Shown: in pieces, positions 41,480 through 49,495 of the stretch
Position numbering within the stretch: position 1 is the first letter of the stretch
How the letters are laid out: each line of letters begins with the position of its first letter
Origin: an uncultured Clostridia bacterium
Lineage (GTDB): Bacteria > Bacillota > Clostridia > Christensenellales > Borkfalkiaceae
DNA: 64,000 nucleotides
Direction of reading: 5' to 3'
NCBI GenBank assembly: GCA_944376295.1
Contig: CALWCE010000003.1
Coordinates: 74,723 to 138,722, forward strand
Notes under the pieces: generated by a model
The model's input: the letters and a program-made list of their open reading frames with translations, nothing else
Databases searched by the model: none
Told to the model about the DNA's origin: nothing
Made by a program: the position numbers and the translations under genes

Positions 41480-43521
41480 TCAACATTCTGCCCCCCGAAG
41501 TCTATAACCGCATCGCGGCAGGCGAGGTCGTCGACCGCCCTTACTCCGTCGTCAAGGAGCTCGTTGAAAACGCCATCGACGCGGGCGCCACCCAGATCAC
41601 CGTCGAAGCGGAGGGCGGCGGCAAGAAGCTCATCCGCGTGACGGACAACGGCTCGGGCATCAAAAAGGACGATCTCAAAGCCGCCTTCCTGCCGCACGCC
41701 ACGAGCAAATTGAAGACGGCGGACGACCTTGCCGCCATCTTTACGCTCGGCTTCCGCGGCGAGGCGGTCGCCTCCGTCGCCTCTGTATCCAAGACGACCA
41801 TCCTCTCCCGTGCGAAGGGGGAGGAAGCGTATTCCCTCACCGTGGAAGGGGGCGTCTTCGGCGAAATTTCCCCCGCAGGCGGCGCGGAGGGCACCGTCGT
41901 CACCGTTGAAAACCTCTTTTTCAACACGCCCGCCCGCCTCAAATTCTTGAAGAGCGACGCGAGCGAGGAAGGGGATATCACCGCCATCATGGCGCGTTTC
42001 CTTCTCTCCCGCCCCGAAATTTCCTTCACCTATCTCGTCAACGGCAAGGTGCGCTACCGCTCCTTCGGCGACGGACTCGAAAGCGCGCTCGCCGTCGTTT
42101 ACGGCGCGGGGACGCTTTCTAACTGCATCTCCATCCGCGCCGAAAAGCACGGCATGCGCCTTTGGGGCTATATCGGCAACCGCGCCTACAACAAGCCCAA
42201 CCGAAGCTATCAGAGCCTCTTTCTCAACGGCAGATACATCGTCAATCAGACGGTCGCGCTCGCCGTCACCAATGCCTACGGGAGCTACCTCATGAAGCGG
42301 CAGTATCCCTTCTATGTGCTCTTTTTGGAGGTGCCGCCCGAGGTCGTCGACGTCAACGTGCATCCCAATAAGGCAGACGTCCGCTTTGCCGATAACCGCA
42401 TCGTCTACGGCACGGTGTATTCCGTCATCTCGGCGGTGCTCGACGGGAGCTCTGCGGCGCTCGAATACATTTCGCCCGCCATTTCCTCCACGGTGGGGAA
42501 GAACAAGGGGGCTGTCTCGCCCCTTCCCGAGGCTCCCGAACGCGCCCCTGCTCCCGTAGCGCAGCCCGCGCCTTCCAAGCCCGTTTCGCCCGAAGCTCAC
42601 GCCTTTCAGGCCGTTCCCGACTCCGCCGCGGCGCCCTCACCCGCGCCCGCTTTCAAGGCTCCGCCCGCGCAATCGGTTTTGCCCGCAGAGGCGTCCCAAA
42701 CCGCAAAGCCCGCCCCTCGCATGAGCGTGGAGGAGGCGAAGAAGGAGCTCGCATTCGAGATCCCCAAACTTCACGGCCGTGAGCGCGTCCGCGCCCTCGA
42801 AGAGGAAAAACCCAACACCTTCGAAGTGCGTTCGCCCCTCGCGTCTTCGCGCCCCGCCCCGCAGGAAGAGCAGGAAGACGCCTTCGAGGAGAACAAAAAA
42901 TACCTTTTGGAGCGCGACGAAAGGGCAAAACAGCAGAAGATCGACCCTTCTACGCTCATATTTCGCGGCGTACTCTTCGAAACGTACCTCATCTTCGAGC
43001 GCGGCGATGAGGCGTACTTTATCGATCAGCACGCGGCGCACGAGCGGCTCATCTACGAAAAGCTCAAGAATAAGTGCGAAGCGCGCACGCCGCTCTCCCA
43101 GCCCATGCTCATGCCCTATATTTTGAACGTCAACGCGCAGGAATTTTCCTTCCTCACCTCGCAGTTCGAGGCTCTCCGCGCCCTCGGGTTCGACATCGAC
43201 GAATTCGGCGGCACGTCCGTCAAAGTCTCTGCGGTGCCGCTCGATCTCTTCGGCATGGATATCGAGGCGTTCTTCCGCGAAGTGCTCTCCTCGATGGAAT
43301 CGCTCCGCGCCATCCGCCTTTCTGAGATTGCCCGCGATAAACTCGCCACGATGGCGTGCAAAGCGGCGGTCAAGGGCGGCGAACGGCTCACAGAAGAGGA
43401 GGCAAAGCGTCTGCTTTCTGATATGGACGGGGACATGGGCTTGAAATGCCCGCACGGGCGGCCCGCCGTCGTCAGAATGAAAAAGAGCGACTTTGAAAAG
43501 CTCTTCAAGAGGATCGTATGA
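41476..43521 (+). CDS. mutL: DNA mismatch repair protein MutL with endonuclease site
   Basis: A 681-residue GHKL ATPase. N-terminal motifs: ELVENAIDAGA, DNGSGIKKDDL, GFRGEAVASVASVS. A Pro/Ala-rich linker (about residues 345-420) joins the C-terminal domain, which carries the nicking motif DQHAAHERLIYE together with ACKAAVKGG and the CPHGRP end. So this is a latent endonuclease MutL, as expected in bacteria without MutH. It overlaps mutS by 4 nt. Confidence 0.97.
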   Translation: MINILPPEVYNRIAAGEVVDRPYSVVKELVENAIDAGATQITVEAEGGGKKLIRVTDNGSGIKKDDLKAAFLPHATSKLKTADDLAAIFTLGFRGEAVASVASVSKTTILSRAKGEEAYSLTVEGGVFGEISPAGGAEGTVVTVENLFFNTPARLKFLKSDASEEGDITAIMARFLLSRPEISFTYLVNGKVRYRSFGDGLESALAVVYGAGTLSNCISIRAEKHGMRLWGYIGNRAYNKPNRSYQSLFLNGRYIVNQTVALAVTNAYGSYLMKRQYPFYVLFLEVPPEVVDVNVHPNKADVRFADNRIVYGTVYSVISAVLDGSSAALEYISPAISSTVGKNKGAVSPLPEAPERAPAPVAQPAPSKPVSPEAHAFQAVPDSAAAPSPAPAFKAPPAQSVLPAEASQTAKPAPRMSVEEAKKELAFEIPKLHGRERVRALEEEKPNTFEVRSPLASSRPAPQEEQEDAFEENKKYLLERDERAKQQKIDPSTLIFRGVLFETYLIFERGDEAYFIDQHAAHERLIYEKLKNKCEARTPLSQPMLMPYILNVNAQEFSFLTSQFEALRALGFDIDEFGGTSVKVSAVPLDLFGMDIEAFFREVLSSMESLRAIRLSEIARDKLATMACKAAVKGGERLTEEEAKRLLSDMDGDMGLKCPHGRPAVVRMKKSDFEKLFKRIV

Positions 43522-44444
43522 AGGCGCTCGTCATCTCAGGCCCCACGGCGTCGGGCAAGACGGCGCTCTCCGTTGCATGCGCAAAGCGTCTGAAGGGCGA
43601 GATCGTCTCGGCGGACGCCCTCCTCGTTTACAAAGGGCTCAACATCGGCACTGCAAAGCCTTCGAAAGGGGAGATGGGCGGCATCCCGCACTACATGATC
43701 GACGTCGTCGCGCCCACCGAAAGCTTCTCTGCAAGCGACTACGAACGCCTCGCCCTTCCCATTCTGAAAGACATCGTCGCCCGCGGCAAAGTGCCCATCA
43801 TAGTCGGCGGCACGTCCTTCTATCTCGATGCGCTCCTCTACAAGCGTACCTTAGGCGGCGCGCCCGCAGATGAGAGCGTCCGAAAAAAGTACGAGGCGAT
43901 CTTTGAGCGGGAGGGGAAAGAGGCGCTCTTTTCGCTCCTTCAAGAGATCGACCCCGCCTCCGCCGAAGTATTGCACCCCAACGACAAAAAGCGCGTCATC
44001 CGCGCGCTCGAAATATACGAACTCACGGGAACGCGCAAGTCCGAACAGCACGACGAGCGCATCCCCCGCCTTCCCGTCCTCGCGGTGGGGGTGGACTACC
44101 CCAGGGAGGAACTCTACGCCCGCATCGACGCCCGCGTCGACGAGATGATGAAGGCAGGGCTTGTCGAAGAAGTGGAAGGGCTCCTTAAAAGCGGAATTCC
44201 CGAAAATGCCCAATGTATGCAGGGCATCGGCTACAAAGAAGTAGTCGAGATCTTAAAAAACAGCGATTTGCATAGTACTATGTCAGACAAAATCAATACT
44301 ATGTCAGACATAATCAAGAAAAATACACGCAATTACGCCAAACGGCAATTAACATATTTAAGAAAACGCAATGTCGTCTGGCTCGCGCCCAAACCCGTTG
44401 AGGCGCTCGTACAGGAGGTTTGTTCGCTCTATGAAGGCAATTGA
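43518..44444 (+). CDS. miaA: tRNA dimethylallyltransferase MiaA, with an in-frame repeat insert
   Basis: A 308-residue enzyme adding the isopentenyl group to A37 of tRNAs. P-loop SGPTASGKTALS, the SADALLVYKGLNIGTAKP loop (the usual Gln replaced by Leu), VGGTSFYLDALL and CMQGIGYKEVVE are present, and RNYAKRQLTYLRK closes. Between GYKEV and the KNTRNYAKRQ motif lies a 21-bp tandem duplication (44276-44296 and 44297-44317, one mismatch), encoding TMSDKIN-TMSDIIK, which lengthens a surface loop by about seven residues compared with usual MiaA. It overlaps mutL by 4 nt and the next gene by 14. Confidence 0.94.
   Translation: MKALVISGPTASGKTALSVACAKRLKGEIVSADALLVYKGLNIGTAKPSKGEMGGIPHYMIDVVAPTESFSASDYERLALPILKDIVARGKVPIIVGGTSFYLDALLYKRTLGGAPADESVRKKYEAIFEREGKEALFSLLQEIDPASAEVLHPNDKKRVIRALEIYELTGTRKSEQHDERIPRLPVLAVGVDYPREELYARIDARVDEMMKAGLVEEVEGLLKSGIPENAQCMQGIGYKEVVEILKNSDLHSTMSDKINTMSDIIKKNTRNYAKRQLTYLRKRNVVWLAPKPVEALVQEVCSLYEGN
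44271..44317. repeat. Tandem palindromic repeat within miaA
   Basis: CATAGTACTATG, a perfect 12-bp palindrome, leads into two 21-bp units; the second holds the perfect 13-bp palindrome TATGTCAGACATA. Related units lie in the PBP gene and, more loosely, uxaC. Confidence 0.65.
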
Positions 44445-45660
44445 ACTCATCGCGGCTGAGGAGAAAGCGCTCTCCTCCCGCTTTTCTCTGATCGACGAAA
44501 CGTCGCTCTTCAATCAGCGCAAAGTGCTCGATGCGTTCCGCGAGGAGATGATCGCGCTCCGTCACTTCGCCCCTTCGACGGGCTACGGCTACGGCGACGA
44601 GGGGAGGGACACGCTCGGCCGCGTCTTTGCGCGTGCCTTCGGGGCGGAGCGCGCGATCGCCTCTCCCGTGCTCCTTTCGGGCACGCACGCCCTCACCGTC
44701 GCCCTCTTCGGCCTGCTCGTGCCTTCTGACAGCGTCCTCTGCATCACGGGCACGCCCTACGATACCCTGCGCGGCGTCGTCTGGGGGGAGGGGAACGGCT
44801 CGCTCAAAGATTACAAGATATCTTTCGAGACGGTCGCCCTCACCCAAGAGGGCAAGGTCGATGAAGAGGCCGTCCGCGCCGCCCTTTCTCAAAAAACTTA
44901 TCAAATGGTCTACATCCAGCGTTCGCGCGGCTATGAGCTCCGCGACGCTTTCACGGTGGAAGAGATCGAAAGGATGTGCTCCCTCGTCCGCGCCGCGGGC
45001 TTTGAGGGCGTCATCTTCGTCGATAACTGCTATGGCGAATTCGTCGAAACGCGCGAACCCACCGAAGTGGGGGCGGACGTCATCGTCGGCTCTCTCATCA
45101 AGAATCCCGGGGGCGGGCTCGCTCCCACGGGCGGCTACATCGCAGGCAAAGAGGGATGCATCACGCGCATCGAAAACCGTCTCACCGCGCCCTCCGTCGG
45201 CGGGGAGGTCGGCTCCTATGCCTATGGCTATCAGTACTACTATCAGGGGCTCTTTCTCGCGCCGCACACCGTCGCGCAGGCGCTCAAAGGGGGGCTTCTC
45301 ATCGGCGCGTGTCTCGACGCTCTCGGCTATGAGAACTTCCCGTCTGCCGATAAGCTGCCCGCCGACATCACTCGCGCCGTCCGCTTCAACACGGAAGAGG
45401 AGCTTACGGGCTTCATCCAGTCGGTGCAGGAGTGCTCTCCCGTTGACAGCTTTGTGCATCTCGAGGCGTGGGATATGCCCGGCTACGACTGCAAAGTCAT
45501 CATGGCGGCAGGCAGCTTTGTGCAGGGGGCGAGCATCGAACTCTCCGCCGATGCGCCCATCCGCAAGCCCTACACGGCGTACTTCCAGGGCGGGCTCACC
45601 TACGAGCATTGCCGCATCGCCTGCGAGTATATCTTAAAGCGCCTGCTCCGCGAAGAGTAA
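44431..45660 (+). CDS. Methionine gamma-lyase family protein (YnbB-like)
   Basis: A 409-residue PLP fold I protein of the family once called aluminium resistance protein, YnbB in Bacillus. Marks: STGYGYGDEGRDTLGRVFA, SPVLLSGTHALTVALFGLL, ITGTPYDTLRGVVWG, VDNCYGEFVE, and the PLP lysine in VGSLIKNPGGGLAPTGGYI. It often follows miaA in Firmicutes, as here. ATG 44431 has AGGAGG 12 nt before it and overlaps miaA. The substrate of this family is not settled. Confidence 0.88.
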   Translation: MKAIELIAAEEKALSSRFSLIDETSLFNQRKVLDAFREEMIALRHFAPSTGYGYGDEGRDTLGRVFARAFGAERAIASPVLLSGTHALTVALFGLLVPSDSVLCITGTPYDTLRGVVWGEGNGSLKDYKISFETVALTQEGKVDEEAVRAALSQKTYQMVYIQRSRGYELRDAFTVEEIERMCSLVRAAGFEGVIFVDNCYGEFVETREPTEVGADVIVGSLIKNPGGGLAPTGGYIAGKEGCITRIENRLTAPSVGGEVGSYAYGYQYYYQGLFLAPHTVAQALKGGLLIGACLDALGYENFPSADKLPADITRAVRFNTEEELTGFIQSVQECSPVDSFVHLEAWDMPGYDCKVIMAAGSFVQGASIELSADAPIRKPYTAYFQGGLTYEHCRIACEYILKRLLREE

Positions 45661-45779
45661 ACTTTCGCTGCTCACGGCGGCCTGCCCGTGACGGCGAATC
45701 CTCCCAAGCGAACCCGCCCAAGCGGAACCCGCCCGATCCCCATATCCCGCTCCAAGCCCTATGATAAGGAGGCCATCCA

Positions 45780-46667
45780 ATGAAGAGCCGCGTCCTCACT
45801 GAGCTCAGACCATATTTCATCGCCTTTGTGTCGTCCGCCGTTCCGGCGCTCGTCTTCACGCTCCTCGTGCGCCTTTGGCTCATGAACGAGGTATTCCTCC
45901 GCACGCTGTTCACGCTGCTCGCCTGGCTCGGCGGCGCGGCGGCGCTGCTTTCGCCCCTCATCATCGCGCTCGTGCGCTTTTCGCGCCTTTTGTATGCCCC
46001 CGCAGCGCCCAAAGTACCGAATGCGGCAGCGGAGCCGACTTCCGCTCCCAACGCCCCCGAGCCTGCTCCCGCGCCCATCGCGCCCGAGCCCGCCGCGGCG
46101 CCCGACCCCAAATCACCCAAGCCCGCGCCCGATCCCAAACCGACCAACCCCGCCCGTCCTGCCGTCTCGCGCAGACAGGTCGCAGCGCATTTCCTCACGG
46201 GCTACTGCTTCCTGCTCCTCGGGGGAGGGGTCCTCATCGCCTCGGTCTTTTTGCTCCTTCCCGCCGTCGATCTCATCCCGCTCTTCGGGGTGAGCGCGCA
46301 GGATATCTTCTCCGCCGTCTACGCCTTTTTGAGCTCGGAGCCCGTCCTCTATTTGGAACTTGTCCTCATCTTCCTTGCCTGGGCGGCGTTCGAACTTCTT
46401 TTCCTGATGGCGCTCCCCGCGATCGGATACACGCTGCCGCAGGGAGCCCGCATCGCCGTTCCCGTCCTTGCATTTCTTGCATGCACCTTCTTCGCCTTCC
46501 CGTATGTGACGGAAAACGTGCTCCTTCCCGTGCTTTCTCTCGTCGCCTCGTGGAGCATCGTGTTCGCGGCGCTCCTTCTCTTCCTTGCATACGCGGTCTG
46601 CGCGCTGTTGTGTTTTGTCCTCATCGACGGCTCGCTCCGCACCTCCTCCGCCTCGCAGCAGGGATAA
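45780..46667 (+). CDS. Hypothetical multi-helix membrane protein with Pro/Ala linker
   Basis: A 295-residue protein. Two N-terminal helices (FIAFVSSAVPALVFTLLV; TLFTLLAWLGGAAALLSPLIIALV) are followed by a Pro/Ala repeat region (about residues 80-120, PEPAPAPIAPEPAAAPDPK). Five further hydrophobic stretches come next (FLLLGGGVLIASVFLLLP and onward). AAGGAGG stands before ATG 45780. No family recognised. The gene after it is interrupted, so context gives little. Confidence 0.65.
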   Translation: MKSRVLTELRPYFIAFVSSAVPALVFTLLVRLWLMNEVFLRTLFTLLAWLGGAAALLSPLIIALVRFSRLLYAPAAPKVPNAAAEPTSAPNAPEPAPAPIAPEPAAAPDPKSPKPAPDPKPTNPARPAVSRRQVAAHFLTGYCFLLLGGGVLIASVFLLLPAVDLIPLFGVSAQDIFSAVYAFLSSEPVLYLELVLIFLAWAAFELLFLMALPAIGYTLPQGARIAVPVLAFLACTFFAFPYVTENVLLPVLSLVASWSIVFAALLLFLAYAVCALLCFVLIDGSLRTSSASQQG

Positions 46668-46778
46668 GGTAAACATTTTATCAAAGCGTACATAGTTTTG
46701 CGAGAAGCCAACAAAACGCTGTGTTATACTGGTCGCAGGAATACATAAAATCGCACGTCTTGTGCGGATAGGAGAAAG

Positions 46779-46832
46779 ATGAAAGCGATCAGACTGAAAA
46801 CTTCAGATCTTTATGAACCGCTCGCAAATTAG
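46779..46832 (+). pseudogene. N-terminal stub of a glycoside hydrolase (GH78-like start)
   Basis: AGGAGAAAG precedes ATG 46779; the frame reads MKAIRLKTSDLYEPLAN and stops. The opening resembles family-78 alpha-L-rhamnosidases (MKAIRLKT-x-x-x-x-x-P), then gives way to AT-rich DNA. It is probably the 5' end of a gene cut by an insertion. With 17 residues the family call is weak. Confidence 0.45.
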
Positions 46833-46852
46833 AGCTTGTGGAGGTAAATAGA

Positions 46853-47335
46853 ATGATTCATCTGGAAAAAATAAATGGCGAAAATATCTGGGATATTCTA
46901 AAGTTAAATGTCTCAGATAGTCAGAAAAATTTTGTCGCCAGTAATGATATTAGTATTATTGAAGCGTATACCGCTATTACATCCAACGGGTATGCTTTTC
47001 CATTTGGAATTTTTGAAGGTAATAACCCAGTCGGTTTTGTGATGATTGGTTATGACAAAGATGATTATTGGAAAGATGCACCTGCCATAGCAGACGGGAA
47101 TTATAACCTGTGGAGATTGATGATAGATAAGAACTATCAAAACAGGGGATATGGAAAACAGGCGGTAGAACTTGCGTTAAGATTTATCAGAACATTTCCC
47201 TGTGGTAAAGCCGATTTCTGTTGGCTGTCATATGAGCCAGAAAACGCAGTTGCCAAATCTTTGTATGCCTCTTTTGGATTTATAGAGACCGGAGAAAAGG
47301 ACGGAGAAGAGCTAATTGCCGTATTAAAACTCTAA
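46853..47335 (+). CDS. GNAT family N-acetyltransferase, horizontally acquired
   Basis: A 160-residue acetyltransferase with the acetyl-CoA motif WRLMIDKNYQNRGYGKQAVELAL and the C-terminal LSYEPENAVAKSLYASFGFIETGE. It resembles the diamine/polyamine acetyltransferase branch (SpeG/BltD). ATG 46853 has GGAGG 9 nt before it. Base and codon use (ATA, AAT, AGA, TTA) are unlike every neighbour, showing recent transfer. The substrate is uncertain. Confidence 0.85.
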   Translation: MIHLEKINGENIWDILKLNVSDSQKNFVASNDISIIEAYTAITSNGYAFPFGIFEGNNPVGFVMIGYDKDDYWKDAPAIADGNYNLWRLMIDKNYQNRGYGKQAVELALRFIRTFPCGKADFCWLSYEPENAVAKSLYASFGFIETGEKDGEELIAVLKL

Positions 47336-47771
47336 GACAACTTCCAGTTTGTCGAACTGAAAAACTATTGAAAACTAAATACCAGCCGCCACCGGCGGCC
47401 AGCAGAAGCAGTAAGTCTGAAAAAGATTTGCTGCTTTTTTTGTTGTCCATTTGGCAAAATCGCAAAGTTACCCGTAGTAGGTAGATGAAGCCAGAAAAAA
47501 GCTGCCTGCCCCGTTTGGCAAATTTCAAAACGCGGTGGTGTGGGGAGTGAAAGGAAAAATTCTCTGCCCCGCCGGTTGCCAAAACCACCGTTCCCGGATT
47601 ACTAAGGCAAAAGAAATTTTGAAAAATCCCCGTCCAACGGGTAGCTGGCGGCCTTTGAAATGTATCTTTAGCGGAAAGGAAAAAAGGCCGCCCACAGCGG
47701 GCCGCAAGCCCTGTCCTGTCCGTTCTATGTACGGAAGAACCAGACAGGAACAGTCTGCGGCAGTTACAGAG

Positions 47772-47853
47772 CAAGTTTCTACCACGGTGCCAAAATCCGC
47801 AATTCTGCGGTTTTGCCCCTCGCGGGAAACTTGTTGGGGAGTGCCTTCCCCAA
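47772..47853. other. oriT-like nested inverted repeats
   Basis: Outer arms CAAGTTTC (47772-47779) and GAAACTTG (47826-47833) enclose an inner inverted repeat, AAAATCCGCA with TGCGGTTTT (47792-47814). A 7-bp hairpin, TTGGGGA/TCCCCAA (47834-47853), follows. I recall similar sequence next to relaxase genes in Tn916/Tn1549-type elements of Firmicutes, which suggests a transfer origin; no relaxase remains to support it. Confidence 0.5.
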
Positions 47854-47867
47854 ACCCTGCTTTGCGG

Positions 47868-48083
47868 CTTGCGCCGCTTACCCTCACCGTGCGCGGCGGC
47901 GCAGGCGCGTTTGAAGTCTTCGCGGGCGAGGAACGGTGCGCGAACGCGAGTTTTTCCGCCTCCCAAACCTGGCAAAAGGTCACCTGTCCTTTCTCGGCAT
48001 ACGGCACAAAGCCGCTTCGGCTCGTCTTCTGCGGCAAAGAGCCGTGCGATCTTCTCTCCTTCTCCTTCGGCGGCACGGCTTAA
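47868..48083 (+). pseudogene. C-terminal fragment of a glycoside-hydrolase-like protein
   Basis: An open frame ending at TAA 48083 reads LTLTVRGGAGAFEVFAGEERCANASF, then WQKVTCPFSAYGTKPLRLVFCGKEPCDLLSFSFGG, the look of a beta-sandwich domain at the end of secreted or cytoplasmic glycosidases. Composition is host-like. No start exists in the host-like part; upstream the frame runs into the foreign insert. It may be the tail of the gene whose stub begins at 46779, but the two parts cannot be joined by sequence alone. Confidence 0.5.
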
Positions 48084-48298
48084 GTTACGACGGACAAATT
48101 TCTCCGCGCCATCGGCATCCCGGGGCCGCTTCGGGCGGAAGTCGAATCCTGTCTCGGCAAAACCGATCTCGCCCTCTTTGAGAAGACCTGCAGGGCATGA
48201 TGGAACAGGCGCACCCCTTCGAAAGCTTCCTCTCCCTCCTGCAAAAGCTGGGCAAAGACGAGCGCGGCATCACGCCCCTCCTCAAAGAGAAAGTCTGA
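48084..48298 (+). pseudogene. Broken small gene (acyltransferase-like start) with frameshift
   Basis: From about 48090 the frame reads TDKFLRAIGIPGPLRAEVES, then CLGKTDLALFEKTCRA and a TGA. Shifting frame at about 48195 continues MMEQAHPFESFLSLLQKL, then GKDERGITPLLKEKV to TGA 48298. The two halves look like one protein broken by an indel. Where an ATG would be expected there is ACG. Short acyltransferase-like proteins often follow glycosidases in Clostridia, but the family call is a guess. Confidence 0.4.
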
Positions 48299-48342
48299 TC
48301 TTTGCCCCGAAGCCTCGGCGGTAGGGGAACAAAACAAAAAAC

Positions 48343-48382
48343 GGCGCGGGGCGCCCTGCCATGCGGCAGGGCGCCCCGCGCC
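48343..48382. terminator. Large GC hairpin terminator
   Basis: An 18-bp perfect stem (48343-48360 with 48365-48382), ATGC loop, then ATTCTTTTT. Confidence 0.8.
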
Positions 48383-48425
48383 ATTCTTTTTATGTCCGCG
48401 CCGCTTTTCTACCCGCGCCGTTCCC

Positions 48426-48456
48426 GCCGCCCGCGCCGTTTTTCGGCGCGGGCGGC
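48426..48456. terminator. Second GC hairpin before the AraC fragment
   Basis: GCCGCCCGCGCCG (48426-48438), loop TTTTT, and its complement (48444-48456). It lies past the stop of the minus-strand regulator. Confidence 0.65.
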
Positions 48457-48468
48457 TCCGCGCACACT

Positions 48469-48977
48469 TCACTCTCCCCGTATCCCCATGCGGTATTTTT
48501 CGCGGTAGGCGGCAGGGGTGATGCCCCGTATCTTCTTGAACTGCGCCTGAAAGTAGCTCTGCGAGGAAAAATTGAGAAGCGCCGCGATCTCCGAAAGCGG
48601 CTTCTCGGTGAACCGCAGCAGCTTCTTGGCCTCTAAGATCTTCTGCCGCGCGATATACTGCGGGATGGAGCACTTCATGTGCTCGGAAAAGAGCGTCGAA
48701 AGATACTCGGGCGAAACGCCCGCTTTTTGCGCAAGCTCTCTTGCCGTCACCCTTTCATAGATGTGCTTCTGCACATATTCCGCCGATCTCAGCACATACA
48801 AATTGTCGATCTTCGGCGCGGAGAGCTGTTTCACCCGCCTGCAATAGTCCCGTTTGATGGCTTGCGAAAGCTTCCCGAGCTCGGTCAGGGTCTCCGCCTT
48901 TTCGATGCGCTGCACATAGAGCTCCCCGAGCGTATAGGCGGTCTCCGTATCCAGCCCGCCCGAAATGGCGGCGCGCA
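48469..48977 (-). pseudogene. AraC-family regulator lacking its N-terminal part
   Basis: The C-terminal DNA-binding half is intact: two helix-turn-helix motifs in AEYVQKHIYERVTARELAQKAGVSPEYLSTLF and KPLSEIAALLNFSSQSYFQAQFKKIRGITPAAYREKY. In frame before GTG 48915 the family-like sequence continues (LRAAISGGLDTETAYTLGELYVQRIEK) to about 48977, where homology ends against a GH3 fragment running the other way. About half the usual protein is missing. It could still be translated from GTG 48915, but it would lack its sensor part. Confidence 0.75.
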
Positions 48978-49493
48978 GGCATGGGCGCGGACGGCTCCAA
49001 GCTCAAAAATCAGCTCAAAGAGAAGTTGGAGGCGCGCGGCTTTGCGGTCACCGAATACGTCGACCCCGTTGCCAAGATCGTCGAACTCATGCAAAAGGGC
49101 GGCGATGAAGCGACCAAGCTCCTCTCGCAGAAGGGCAACAAGGGCGCTTACGGCCTCAAACAGTCCGTCTCGGCGCTCACCGACAACTACGACCTCGTCC
49201 TCTGCTATGCGAACGTCTCTTCGACGATGCGCACGACGCAGCGCCTCGAATGGGCGATCGGCAAGGGCGGGTGGGATAACCCCTGGTACGTCAACGAGAT
49301 CCCGACTGTTTTCGTCTCCTTCAACTGCCCCTTCCACTTGGTGGACGTGCCGCAGATCAAGACCTTCGTCAACTGCTACGATGCCAACGAAGCGACCGTC
49401 GACGCCTTCCTCGATAAGCTCGAAGGCAAGAACGAATTTGTGGGCGTCTCTCCCGTCGACGCCTTCTGCGGCATGCTCGACACGAGGTTTTAA
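48978..49493 (+). pseudogene. C-terminal fragment of a GH3 beta-N-acetylhexosaminidase-like enzyme
   Basis: The readable part (about 170 residues from ATG 48981, MGADGSKLKNQLKEKLEARG) matches the C-terminal domain of gut-Clostridia GH3 hexosaminidases and ends with the typical VSPVDAFCGMLDTRF. The catalytic N-terminal barrel is absent. It begins exactly where the divergent AraC gene is also cut, so one deletion or an assembly join has removed both 5' halves. No ribosome site precedes ATG 48981. The next gene follows 2 nt after its stop, so the operon order is otherwise normal. Confidence 0.7.
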
Positions 49494-49495
49494 CG

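Larger units (their letters stand above)
46826..47868. mobile_element. Low-GC insert, remnant of an integrative/conjugative or mobilisable element
   Basis: Between the glycosidase stub and the glycosidase-like tail, composition shifts to AT-rich. The segment carries a GNAT gene and then about 530 bp without a credible gene but with nested inverted repeats of oriT type (47772-47853). No integrase or relaxase is left. Its ends are estimated from where host-like coding stops and resumes; no terminal repeats were found. Confidence 0.55.

Noticed and set aside
47280..48083. Long open frames (182-231 codons) on both strands in the insert
   Set aside because: They run across the foreign/host boundary and inverted repeats; only the last 70 codons of the plus-strand frame look like protein, so they are treated as a fragment.
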